From the NCBI GenBank assembly GCA_025765615.1, contig JAIVFJ010000684.1, forward strand, positions 1 to 15,164: 15,164 nucleotides of DNA, given 5' to 3'. Source of the stretch: Zopfochytrium polystomum (lineage: Eukaryota > Chytridiomycota > Chytridiomycetes > Chytridiales > Chytridiaceae). The notes under the pieces were generated by a model. It ran no database searches. It worked only from the letters and a program-made list of their open reading frames with translations, and was not told where the DNA came from. This document shows positions 1-7,906 of this stretch, in pieces (the first letter of the stretch is position 1; each line of letters starts with the position of its first letter). The position numbers were made by a program, and so were the translations under genes.

Positions 1-719
1 CCGGCAGATAGAAGATACGCGTCAAGGGTCTTGTTCCAGAGGTGCGGAGCCTGTTTAAGGCCGTACAGGGCGCGTTTGAGACGAAGAACATGCCCAGGAC
101 GACCTGGGTCGACGTGGCCCTCAGGCTGCTCGATGTATATTGCGCGGTCAATGGGGGCGTAGAGGAAGGCAGTCGTGACGTCCATCTGATGCACCATCAT
201 GCCAGCTTGGGCAGCAAGAGCAAGAACTGTGCGGACACTGGAGAGCTTGGCGGTTGGGGCATATGTCTCATCAAAGTGGACTCCTGCAATCTGAGTGAAG
301 CCTTTGGCGACAAAGCGCGATTTAAAGCGGAGAGGGTTACCATTGGCGTCTGTCTTGATGCGAAATACCCAGCGAGATGGTAGGACAAGAACGTCAGCAG
401 GCCGCGACACCAAATCCCAGACTTCGTTCTCTGCGCAGGAAGAGAGCTCCTCATCACGAGAGCGACGCCACTGGAGAGCCTCAGGAGACCGCTCACACTC
501 AGCCGCAGTGTTGGGGGTGGCAAACTGAAGGGGAACGGGGGCGCTGACAACGCGGACAGAGTCGCGATAGCGAGTGGGTACTCCAGCGGCACGAGGAGGA
601 TTCCGACGAGGGGGAACAGGGGGAAGCGGAGCGGCAGCAGGCGGTGGTGTACGGAGGGGCGCAGAGAGGGAGCGAGAGGAGGGGAGCGCGTGAGAATGGG
701 AGGATGCGGAAGCAAGGAT
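1..719 (-). pseudogene. pol: Copia Pol: Pro/Ser linker and start of reverse transcriptase (RVT_2), cut by window edge
   Basis: One frame stays open from about 719 to position 3. It starts in a Pro/Ser/Ala-rich linker (TPPPAAAPLPPVPP, AAGVPTRYRD), then enters the copia RT (RVT_2) domain: ENEVWDLV at about 433-410, SRWVFRIKTDANG, FKSRFVAKGFTQ, GVHFDETYAPTAKLSSVR, VHQMDVTTAFLYA, IYIEQPEGH and LKRALYGLKQAPHLW. This matches the family well with no internal stop. The YVDD catalytic box lies beyond the left edge. Because this stretch is intact, decay is uneven along the element. Confidence 0.93.
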
Positions 720-743
720 GGGGGGGGGCGGGGGGGGGGGGGG
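720..743. repeat. Poly-G tract (G9-C-G14)
   Basis: Nine G, one C and fourteen G on the plus strand, inside the Pro-rich linker between integrase and RT of the copia element (Pro codons on the coding strand). It sits in a wider G/A-rich stretch of about 650-1020. Such runs are prone to length error and could account for a frame change at this point. Confidence 0.9.
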
Positions 744-1031
744 TGGGAGGAGGAGGGGGAGGTGAGCGGGGGTGGGAGTAGAAGGAATTGCAAGAGGAAG
801 GGAAGTCGGGAGAAAAGGGGGGATTTGGAAGGAAGTAGGAGGAAGGTGGCAGGGTGAGCAGGTCGAGAAATGGATTGGTAGCTTCGGTGGGAATGGGGAT
901 GGAGGTAGGGGAGATGGAGGATGGCACGGCAGGCAGGGTGAGGCGGAGTAGGGCGAGAGACATGGGAGGTGTGGAGGGAGCGGGAGGCGGGGGAGGAAGA
1001 GAATCGTTGTCGTCAAGCAAGAGGGGTGATG

Positions 1032-2151
1032 TCATGGAACCAGGATGGGAAGGCGGAGCGGAAGGAGGGGCGAAGGCAACTCGTTGGAGAAAAGAGCCTG
1101 CAGCTCATCCACCAACGGTGGTGAGAGACGAGAGTCGTGAAGATCAAAGACGTCGTCCCAAAAAACCACATTTCTGGAGATGATGGTGCGACCGGCGGTA
1201 TCCCGTAGCCGGTAGGCCTTGGAGTGCTCATCATAGCCAATGAGCCGACATTTGACAGCCTTTGGGTGGAGCTTGGATGCACGGTCGTCACGGGGCACCA
1301 CAGCAAAGGCGACACAGCCCCAGGGATGGAGAAAGGAGATGTCAGTGGGACGACCAGTGAGGCTTTCGAGAGGGGACTTTCCGTCCGAGTCTGGCAGACG
1401 ATTGTGGAGATAGATTGCTGTGAGGAACGCATCGCCCCAGAAAGCGAGAGGGGCACGAGCGTGATGGAGCATGGGAGGGCACGTTCAGCAAGTGTGCGAT
1501 TCATGCGCTCGGCCACGCCATTTTGGCCATGCGAGGAGGCCCCAGGGGCCGCCAGCTGATGAACGACGCCGGAGGATTGAAGAAACGATGTAACGACACC
1601 GCCCATGTACTCACTGCCGCGGTCAGATCGAAAAATAAGCAAACGAGAGGTAAGGTTGCTGAGATAGGATGTGAACGACTGCAGGAGTGGAAGTGTGTCG
1701 AAGAGGAGAGTGCCTTGCGAAGATGACCGGAAACAAAGTTGGTGGCATCATCAATAAAGAGTGTGACAGAGGTAGAGCCCCCAAAAGTCGGCTGCTTGCA
1801 AACGAAAGAGTCCGAGTGGACGAGGTCGAGGGGCATCAAGGCACGGGAGCCAACAGGGGGAAGGCGAACATTGTGACCTTTCCCAAGGAGGCAGCCCTCA
1901 CAGCGGCCATCCCAGGTAGAGGTGCGAACCTTGAAGCGCCGAGCAACCTGAGTAAGGACAGGCCGCCCTGGGTGGCCAAGAATATGGTGAAGGTGGGAGG
2001 CAGTGAGAGGGGGACGGGGACGAGCGAGGAGACTTAGCACTTGCTCACGAAGGAGGGCGGCTCGATCGGTGACAGAGGCGAGATGGCAGTTGAGAGACCA
2101 GAGACGGGAATGACGAGAGAGCCAAAGCCAACGACCGTGCCAGCGGAGCAA
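1032..2151 (-). pseudogene. pol: Copia Pol: integrase
   Basis: The integrase HHCC zinc domain is clear: HLHHILGHPG, then CEGCLLGKGH (about 1995-1880). The catalytic core follows: LDLVHSDSF with the first Asp at about 1812, FIDDATNF, then after a frameshift FRSDRGSEY with the second Asp at about 1624, and HGQNGVAERMNRT with Glu at about 1510. A second shift leads to MLHHARAPLAFWGDAFLTA, YLHNRLPD, WGCVAFAVVP, CRLIGYDEHSKAYRLRD and the DVF end of the copia C-terminal domain. All three acidic residues are present. Integrase inserts the cDNA copy. Three reading frames are needed over 1.1 kb, so it is not expressible as written. Confidence 0.93.
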
Positions 2152-2181
2152 AGGGTAAGGGAGGTCCGACTGAAGGTGAGG

Positions 2182-2835
2182 TCAAAACCGGACGAGAGGT
2201 AAGACGATCAACGGAGAGAAGATTTCCCGCAAGGATGGAGCATAGTAGGCTTCTCGAAGGACAAGAAGAGTTGACGAACCATTTGGCTGCAGAAGGCGGA
2301 GAGGGAGGCGTCCTTGAAGGGTGCAGCACAGCGGGGAGCCGTCTGCTTGATCAAGCTGAAGCGTCGATGGCTTGGGGTCAAGAAGCATGGATGGGGAGCT
2401 GACGAGATGTTGTGTGCAACCGGAGTCAACAAGAAAAGAGAAGCGCAGCCAGAAGATGGAAGGGCCAAACAGAAGTCCCGGGGCAGACGCGGCGAAGGAG
2501 GAGAAAACCAACGGTGAATGAGAGGAGCCGGCAGAGGAGAGTCCACCACCACGTCAGCCAGAGGACCGATTCAGCGAAGATGGAAGGACGTGATCTCTGT
2601 CGTCGGAGTCGGCGAATGATGGCACGGCATGGAGGGCGGCGGAAACCACAGCGAGAGTCGTCAGATAGGATACGGTATGCCGAGAGAGAAAGGGAATGTA
2701 CACCATGACTAGGCGCGAGTGACCAATGGACAATACGCAGTTTGATTCAGTGTATTGAAGAGAATCAACAGAGTCAACCAAAGTCACACCAGACACAGCA
2801 AGACGAACACTCTCTGGGGCATAAGAACGAGACTT
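2182..2835 (-). pseudogene. pol: Copia Pol: linker and aspartic protease
   Basis: Downstream of the zinc knuckle the same frame carries VSGVTLVDSVDSLQ and a linker, then a TGA stop at 2554-2556, then the protease core FLVDSGCTQHL with the catalytic Asp codon at 2425-2427. DSGCT-x-H is the copia protease signature, which cleaves the Gag-Pol precursor. It is followed by YYAPSLRE, the usual copia segment before the GAG-pre-integrase region; the expected LLSVDRLTS appears one frame away at about 2235-2200. The sequence thus has one stop and at least two indels here. CGA to TGA would explain the stop, but that is inference. Confidence 0.85.
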
Positions 2836-2837
2836 GC

Positions 2838-3103
2838 ATGGCCGAGAGGGCGAGTGGAATGCACCACACTTGGCACACGATCCCCAACATTGGGTTACGT
2901 CATGAGTGTGCATGGATCGAGTGCGGCCTGCCCTCTGGCAAGTGGTGCAGAGACGAGAAGTGGAGGGGGAGGAGACTGGTGGGGCGGCAGAGGGATTTTG
3001 GGAGTACGAAGGACAAGGGCGATCTCAGCAATGTCCTGTTCCGGGCAATCTTAGCCCGAATGAGTTGGAGAAGCTCGTCGCTTTTCTTGCCTGATCCGTA
3101 ATA
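2838..3103 (-). pseudogene. gag: Copia Gag, C-terminal part with zinc knuckles
   Basis: Gag resumes in the same frame as before the insertion with YYGSGKKSDELLQLIRAK. It then shifts frame near 3050 (continuing as DIAEIALVLRTPKIPLPP) and again near a C5 run at about 2965. It ends with Cys pairs LCTTC (about 2950-2938) and a CCHC-like knuckle CAKCGAFHSPSRPC (2877-2836), spaced C-x2-C-x3-H-x5-C, a variant of the usual C-x2-C-x4-H-x4-C. Zinc knuckles bind the packaged RNA. The two indels sit in short repeats, so they may be decay or base-calling errors. Confidence 0.8.
3099..3103. repeat. Left 5-bp direct repeat of the Crypton-like insertion
   Basis: TAATA, equal to the copy at 6915-6919. Bases on either side differ, so the repeat is exactly five long. 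The gag target site would contain a single copy spanning the two Tyr codons. Confidence 0.85.
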
Positions 3104-3127
3104 TACATTTATCGGAGAAAAGTTGGG

Positions 3128-3138
3128 TTGGACAATGG
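3128..3138. repeat. Subterminal inverted repeat, left arm
   Basis: TTGGACAATGG here pairs with CCATGGTCCAA at 6899-6909 (10 of 11). The arms are 24 and 5 bases from the element edges, so they are not true terminal inverted repeats; they could be a recombinase recognition motif or chance overlap with the heptamers. Confidence 0.5.
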
Positions 3139-3155
3139 CCCATCCGCTGGCCCAT
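3130..3155. repeat. Degenerate heptamers near the left end of the Crypton-like element
   Basis: GGACAAT, GGCCCAT, five spacer bases, then GGCCCAT, all in the same orientation as GGACCAT at 6846-6873. Each differs by one base from that unit. This is the only other cluster of the motif I noticed in the element. Confidence 0.55.
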
Positions 3156-5207
3156 GCTGACAAGTCCAGCTTCGACCCGCCGCCATCCACATCCGCACCC
3201 ATCGCAAACACCCAGGCGTTTGGCAATACAGCCACTAAGGGGCAGAAGACGTGAAGAGGCAGGGGGATGTGATCGTTGCAGAAGTCACAGGAGGCAGTAG
3301 TGGGGCAAGTGTTTGTGTGTGTTGTGAGGTTCTGACTATGTTGCGCCTGTGTCCGCCTCCTTTGCCTTGTACGGGCAGCCATCCGGCAACCTGCGCTGCG
3401 ACTCGAGAGACTGGGGACGGAAAGGGGCTGCGATCGGAGATGGAAAGGGATCTCGTCAGTTCCACTCCTCACCTTCAGGGGGCAACCCCATTCGTCGCTC
3501 GCACGATCGCGCCGCTCTTTGACTCTCTTCATTTTCTTCACTCTTTGGATGATCAAAAATTTTTTGCACGCTTTTTATTCATTTACCCCATCGCTCACAT
3601 CGAGACCTCCCAACATTGTTGCTTGCATCGTTCCAGGTGGACTGCAGGATTAAACTTTTCGCCAAATTTGCGGACAAACCTCTCCATGCTGCCTTTGAAA
3701 TGTTCCTCGAGGCACTTGATCACAGGGTTAACACAAGAAGTCACGAATGATCGTGCTCCTCCTGTCAACATATTCATTTGGGGAGGAATTCGTGACTGCA
3801 GATCTTTCAGAAGCTGAAGCTTCTCCACGCCAAAAACTTGCTTGACCCTCTTTCGTCCCTCCAAATCGTCCTCACCCGTCTTCCGCTTCCGCTTCAGTGG
3901 GCTCTCGGAGAAATTAGGTCCGAGTCGAGGACCTGATGACAATGGTTCAATGACTGCTGGCATCGCGGGCTGAACGAAAGAAAATGCAGTTGGCCTAGTC
4001 ACTGTGACTGAAGCAGCATTCGGAGATGTTGCAGCTACAAATGACGAGGTTGAAGCACAAGCGGGTGGTGGTGTGTTGAAAACTGAGGAAGCACTCGCTG
4101 AACTTGACTGCATCGTGTGTGCTGAGTGTGCAAAGAGCCGCTCCACCGGTATGGCAGCACTACATGCTGATAGGTTGGGTGGTGGAATTGAAATCGTTAC
4201 AGCCAACTTTGGTGGTACAGGCGATTCCGTTTGTGTTGGTGCAAAGGTAATGGGCTCTCGTGTGGGAAGGGAAGGGACCGCTGACACTGAGAGCAGTGAC
4301 GTCGGTGGCTGTGAAGAGCCCAACGAAACAGTTAAGGGTGATGCTGAGGGCGTTGGAAGTGAGAGTTGCGTTGATCCTGATGAATTCAACTGCTCGTTGG
4401 CCATCCGGCTCTGTATGACGCTAAGCTGTGCCATCTGCTGCTGCATCATTAACGTAACGTACTCGTTTACCCATACCATTGCCTCTGCTGCAAGCTCTCG
4501 CCCATTTTGCGGATAGGAATTTCCAGCTTCTTGCAAAGCTCTTCTGCCGCTGCATCTGGTGTTTTTTAAGAGGCAGAACCAGTTCTACTGCATTATGAAC
4601 GTTGAACCGTGCATGCGTGGATGGAAATTCTGACACAACCTCCAGATAAAAGACGGCCAATGCAGAAATACTGGTAAAACCGGAGGGGCTAGCAACACTT
4701 CGGGGCCATGTTTGGATTGTTTTACGCGAATGGCTTTCCAGCAAATTGGGTAGTCCGGAATGTCGGAATTGGCCTTGAGCAGCTCCATGACTGTCGACAC
4801 ATCTCTTCTTGTAAAGGAGTGCACTGGCCGCTGTTTTGTGTCGGGACCCATCCATCAAGTCTAAATCACTCGCTTTGTTCATCACTCCGATAACAAAAAT
4901 GTCTTCTGGCATGTATGGGTTCCGAAAATCGTCCAATACCGGTATGCCCTCGTCAATTGCACGGCCGAAGAGGCTGTAGCAAAGGTCCCGCATTTTGTCG
5001 AGGAATTGCTTTTCAGAAACATGGACACTAATAATCGGCTCGCCGTACGCGCGAGATTTTCTGCTGGGCATAAGAAGGAAATAGATAACCACTCGTTGCT
5101 CCAAGGCATTATAAATACACAAGTAAATGCCGAACTGGACAAAGTAGAGGGTTCTCGTTATCAGCCCACAGTTGCAGAAAAACTGGTGTTTTATCTGTTC
5201 CTTTTGG

Positions 5208-5253
5208 CTGCAACAACGATTAGATCAAAGTTTCAAGCAAAAGAATTACTCAC
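5208..5253 (-). other. Intron 2 of the recombinase gene (46 nt)
   Basis: Donor GTGAGT is consensus-like, there is a CTAAT branch-like site, and the acceptor is GTTGTTGCAG. Both exons are phase 0 here. The downstream exon reads PKGTDKTPVFLQLWADNEN, the expected family continuation, which strongly supports the intron. Confidence 0.75.
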
Positions 5254-6196
5254 AACAATATCGACACAAAGTGACTCGACGGAAAATTTATTATTTCCAC
5301 GACGAATTGCGGATAGATCCAGGTGGACACTGTCAAAGCGCAAATTGACAGACTCCATTTCACGAAGTCCCAACTTGCACGACACAATGATTAAAACAAA
5401 CCACATCAAATCCATCAAGTCGCCAGTGCTGACCAAACGTGAGCGGAGTTGCATCAACTCGTGTGGGAGAAGTGGGGAGTCGCCTTGAGGAATGTAGTCG
5501 CAGTCGTCATCCATTGTCCTGCGATAAGCATTCTCAACATCCTGGCAATTTCGTGGATTTCCTCGACGATAGAGATGAATGCTTGGAGTATGCTTCAGGC
5601 AACCGCTGCGCTCTGTGGCGAAAGTTGCTCGGCAGTCGTTGCATGGAGTGGTGTATGGGCTACTTGGGTCATGCCCTCTGTACTTGTGTACTGCCGAGAC
5701 AAAAGAGAGAAGTTGATTTACAGCATTTGGTGCATGCCAGCCACCTTCACACTTCAATTTCCGCTTCTTCTGACGCACTCCATCTGTATCAAAACTTTCC
5801 TCGCTGTCCGAATCAGAGTCGTCACTCGAATCGTCACTATCTTCGGATTTTTCTGCTTCGTCGTCGTCAGCACTGGTCCCAGTTTGTTCAAATATTGGGA
5901 TTCGGACTTTTTTTCCTCGGGAGTTCCGTAGTCGTGACCCTTTTTTTTCCGCGCTTATTTTTGATCCATAAAATGAGATTCTCATGGTTCATAGATGGAC
6001 AGAAACCTTCAGGCGGATAGTCCTCAAGGCATAGCAAACTTTCATAATCTCCAAGTGTCGTAAACCATTTTTTGAGCCCCCGAATGTGCTTTTTGCGCGG
6101 ACGCCACTGACGTTTCCTTGTACACACAACTTCCCAGTGGCGGATCTTTTGTTGTCGAGCGTTTTAGTTGGAGTTCTTGTAGCTTTGCCTCCATTC

Positions 6197-6256
6197 CTAA
6201 ATAGCACCGCAGACGTCAGTTAACGACTCAATTACTGGTATACCAGACAAAAGTAC
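6197..6256 (-). other. Intron 1 of the recombinase gene (60 nt)
   Basis: Donor GTACTT follows ..AACCAAG and acceptor is TGCTATTTAG. A branch-like TTAAC/CTGAC lies about 25 nt before the acceptor. Splicing continues the exon 1 frame into GMEAKLQELQLKRST. Without splicing the frame stops shortly after the donor. Confidence 0.6.
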
Positions 6257-6845
6257 CTTGATTTGCTCGCTCTTGGTCCGCAGGCGAAATGTAGAAGAGA
6301 TCCCTCTTGTTGTAACCATCACCTCGCATACGCTTCCTCGCTATTTCGGCGTTTTTAGCAACGGCGTTTGGTTTTTCCCCAGTCGCTGCCACAGTCGCGG
6401 TGTAGGCATGGGCCTTCCCTTTTGCTGTCGCTGCTGTCGCTGCTGCAGATGTCTTCCTGCGTTTTTGTGCAGACGTTGAATGGGCTGACGCGGTATGCGG
6501 TGCGATAGTTGGAACTGCCAATGGTGAGGCAGACCCAGAGGTACTGGTCGAACAGGGCAAACGAGGGACGGATGCAGGTGGTCCGTGAGATGCATTTCCG
6601 GCAGGTGCATTGAAAGCAAGTTGATCGACAGTGGGAGAAGTATCTGCCATAGGAAGGTGGTCGGAAATGTTTGCTGGTGGCTCTGCGTGAGCAAATACTG
6701 CAGCAGTGGGAGCGGAAAGGGAGCTAGAACCAGCGATTGCATTGGTATGGGGGCCGAATTGGCGATCGTCGTTGTGTGGAACTGGCGTGCCTGCCATTCG
6801 GAGTTTGAAAATTAGTTCATTGTCCAGTGTTGACAAGGAAGACTG

Positions 6846-6875
6846 GGACCATGGACCATGGACCATGGACCATGG
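6846..6875. repeat. Subterminal heptamer array, four copies of GGACCAT
   Basis: Four perfect head-to-tail copies of GGACCAT (6846-6873) followed by GG, which makes overlapping CCATGG palindromes. A further ATGGTCC lies at 6901-6907, next to the element edge. Related degenerate heptamers lie near the other end (3130-3155). Repeated subterminal motifs at both ends are plausible recombinase-binding sites. The array also overlaps the first possible start codon of the recombinase gene (6866). Confidence 0.85.
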
Positions 6876-6898
6876 TCAAATCCTGAACCTATTCCCCG

Positions 6899-6909
6899 CC
6901 ATGGTCCAA
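6899..6909. repeat. Subterminal inverted repeat, right arm
   Basis: CCATGGTCCAA, the inverse of 3128-3138 with one mismatch, five bases inside the element's right edge. Confidence 0.5.
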
Positions 6910-6914
6910 TAGGA

Positions 6915-6919
6915 TAATA
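6915..6919. repeat. Right 5-bp direct repeat of the Crypton-like insertion
   Basis: TAATA, matching 3099-3103. In a Crypton model this pair represents the core site shared by the circle and the target, rather than a staggered-cut duplication; sequence alone cannot separate the two. Confidence 0.85.
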
Positions 6920-7666
6920 GAGGTCCTTGAAGCTTTCCCAGGCAGGAAGCTTCGGGAGGCAGCCAAGGAGAAGTTCACCCACGACGTAGTCGGGAAGAGG
7001 CTGACCAGAGTTGCGAAGAAAAGCTTGTCCCTCAACGAGCCGGTCGATGGCAGAGGGAAGCTCAGACAATTCGGAGGTGTGCATTTGATACATGGATTCG
7101 CGAGTTTTCGCCAGTCGAAAAGCGGGGATGCCACCGTAGGTGGTCTTGAGAGTGGACCAGACGACTGCAGCGGTTTTGATGTCTTTGACAGTGCGGTGGG
7201 CGGCGGGGCCGAGGGCCGAGAAGATGACTTTCTTGGCCTTCGCGTTTGACTGGCGAAACTTGACTTGTCGTTCTGCAGTGAGCGCGACGGCGGCCGTCAC
7301 TTCTGTCCCATCGTCGTCAAGAAGAGCGGCTGGGTACTCGTTGTGATACGTGGCAGCATTGGTTACGATCGCAGGATCCTCGAGAATGTCGAATTCATTG
7401 AGGAGAACGCTTGTCCACTGATCGAAGGAGACTGTCTCTTTAGCGAGTTCGCCATGCCAGATAGGAAGGGAGGCCCCATCGCGAGCAGGAGCAGATGTGG
7501 CCATGGCGTCCAAGGAGAAGGAGAGAGGGATAGTGGGGGAGTCTGGTGGGGAGGCTGGAAGTAGAGCTAAGGAAGGGGAAAGGGGAGAAGAAGGATCGAT
7601 GGAGAGAGATCCAGACGGGAATGGAGGAAGAGGAACGAGACGCGGGGAGATCGGGCGGGCGGTCAC
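6915..7666 (-). pseudogene. gag: Copia Gag, N-terminal part, interrupted by the Crypton-like insertion
   Basis: An open frame runs from ATG at 7666, with a second possible start at 7504 (MATSAPARDG) that would remove a Pro/Ser-rich leader and may be the true one. It carries a copia-type Gag (UBN2-like): FDQWTSVLLNEFDILEDP, then a central helical stretch with AKKVIFSALGP, VWSTLKTTYGG, AFRLAKTRESMYQMH and the ELLLGCLPKLPAW motif. At the codons for FKDLYY the frame enters the inserted element and stops inside it at 6812. Gag forms the retrotransposon particle that packages element RNA. The downstream half resumes at 3103. Without the insertion this part would be intact. Confidence 0.9.
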
Positions 7667-7720
7667 GATGGCGGTGGGACCAACGAGGGGTGGTCAACCT
7701 GCGGGACAGTAATGATTGAA

Positions 7721-7738
7721 GCCTTGGGCTCGTAACCC
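7721..7738 (-). promoter_or_regulatory. Primer binding site, anticodon-arm (half-tRNA) type
   Basis: Immediately after the LTR end the minus strand reads GGGTTACGAGCCCAAGGC. Its complement contains TGGGCTCGTAACCCTG, which folds as an anticodon arm and differs by one base from the initiator tRNA-Met anticodon arm core (GGGCTCATAACCC). Drosophila copia and yeast Ty5 are known to prime from a cleaved initiator-Met tRNA half with an internal PBS of this kind. I infer the same mode here. The single mismatch falls in the anticodon, so another tRNA is possible. Confidence 0.7.
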
Positions 7739-7763
7739 TGTTGAGGGCGATCTAGGCGCCCTG

Positions 7764-7873
7764 CACAGTGATTGGGGATGAAGAAGTTCCCATTTATTGT
7801 AAGGATGTGCTTGGGAAGGTGCAACACGATCAAGGCATACCTTCACAGTGATTGGGGATGAAGAAGTTCCCAT
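7764..7873. repeat. 30-bp direct repeat pair inside the LTR
   Basis: The same 30 bases occur at 7764-7793 and 7844-7873, starting CACAGTGATTGGGG and ending AGAAGTTCCCAT, with an exact 80-bp offset. In element orientation both copies lie downstream of the TATA-like box, the first about 25-30 nt from it, so they fall around the expected transcription start and leader rather than in a classical upstream enhancer. Function is unknown. Confidence 0.9.
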
Positions 7874-7898
7874 GATCACTGAATGTAAACAAGAACTG

Positions 7899-7906
7899 AT
7901 TATAAA
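7899..7906 (-). promoter_or_regulatory. TATA-like box of the LTR promoter
   Basis: On the minus strand this reads TTTATAAT, about 80 nt into the LTR. It is the only good TATA match in the LTR and its position fits the U3 part of a short copia LTR, with transcription starting near 7870. Assignment is by motif and position only. Confidence 0.5.

Larger units (their letters stand above)
3104..3594 (-). other. 3' non-coding part of the Crypton-like element, with polyadenylation signal
   Basis: No convincing gene is seen in about 490 bp. An AATAAA on the minus strand at 3579-3574 lies 16 nt after the recombinase stop and is a likely polyadenylation signal. A weak Cys-containing open stretch (CPTTASCDFCNDH, about 3300) has no recognised family. 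When the element is a circle, this segment would lie directly upstream of the recombinase start and might serve as its promoter; that is speculation. Confidence 0.5.
3595..6866 (-). pseudogene. Crypton-like tyrosine recombinase, split by introns and broken by indels
   Basis: Start is ATG 6866 or, more likely, 6797 (MAGTPVPHND). Exon 1 is Ala/Ser/Thr/Pro-rich and ends with KNAEIARKRMRGDGYNKRD. After a 60-nt intron come IRHWEVVC, HIRGLKKWF and PPEGFCPSMNHENLILWI, the DNA-binding N-terminal part. An acidic Ser/Asp linker leads to the catalytic domain: LLPHELMQLRSRL and CKLGLREMESVNL, with the box I Arg at 5362-5364. A 46-nt intron follows, then PVFLQLWADNENPLLCPVRH and GATSGYLFP, both typical of this family. 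Next are GTHTCQKT where H-x-x-R is expected, and DGSRHKTAASALLY with the likely nucleophile Tyr. The tail has SPLKRKRKTGEDD, a likely nuclear localisation signal. Damage includes a TAA at 5109-5111, shifts near A8 5941-5948, around the H box (about 4895-4930), near 4815 and 4700-4500, and Arg to Gln. No GCR1-type C-terminal domain is recognisable. Confidence 0.8.
3104..6914 (-). mobile_element. Crypton-like tyrosine-recombinase transposon nested in copia gag
   Basis: The 3,811-bp insert is flanked by TAATA (3099-3103 and 6915-6919). Deleting insert plus one copy rejoins the copia gag codons for DLYY and GSGKK in frame, which fixes both edges. The insert encodes a eukaryotic tyrosine recombinase (see the gene entry) and has no terminal inverted repeats at its edges, LTRs or RT. 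Short direct repeats created by single-copy integration, a split YR gene and no terminal inverted repeats fit Cryptons, which move as circles by site-specific recombination. It lies in the same orientation as copia. It carries about 490 bp of non-coding DNA after the gene and only about 50-120 bp before it. The recombinase is broken, so this copy should be immobile on its own. Confidence 0.85.

Noticed and set aside
42..383. Plus-strand open frame over the reverse transcriptase region
   Set aside because: Antisense to a continuous, family-matching RT frame; its residues show no domain.
720..743. Poly-G tract as a G-quadruplex regulator
   Set aside because: It encodes Pro codons in a linker and lies in a decayed element; nothing supports a regulatory role.
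499..1035. Pro-rich minus-strand open frame
   Set aside because: Composition artefact of the C-rich linker between integrase and RT; the RT frame continues through the same bases with better sense.
3251..3817. 188-residue plus-strand open frame at the 3' end of the Crypton-like element
   Set aside because: It overlaps the recombinase tail on the other strand, has no motif, and its composition is ordinary for chance frames.
3128..6909. Terminal inverted repeats of a DDE transposon
   Set aside because: The 11-bp arms are 24 and 5 bases inside the edges set by gag continuity, and the encoded enzyme is a tyrosine recombinase, not a DDE transposase.
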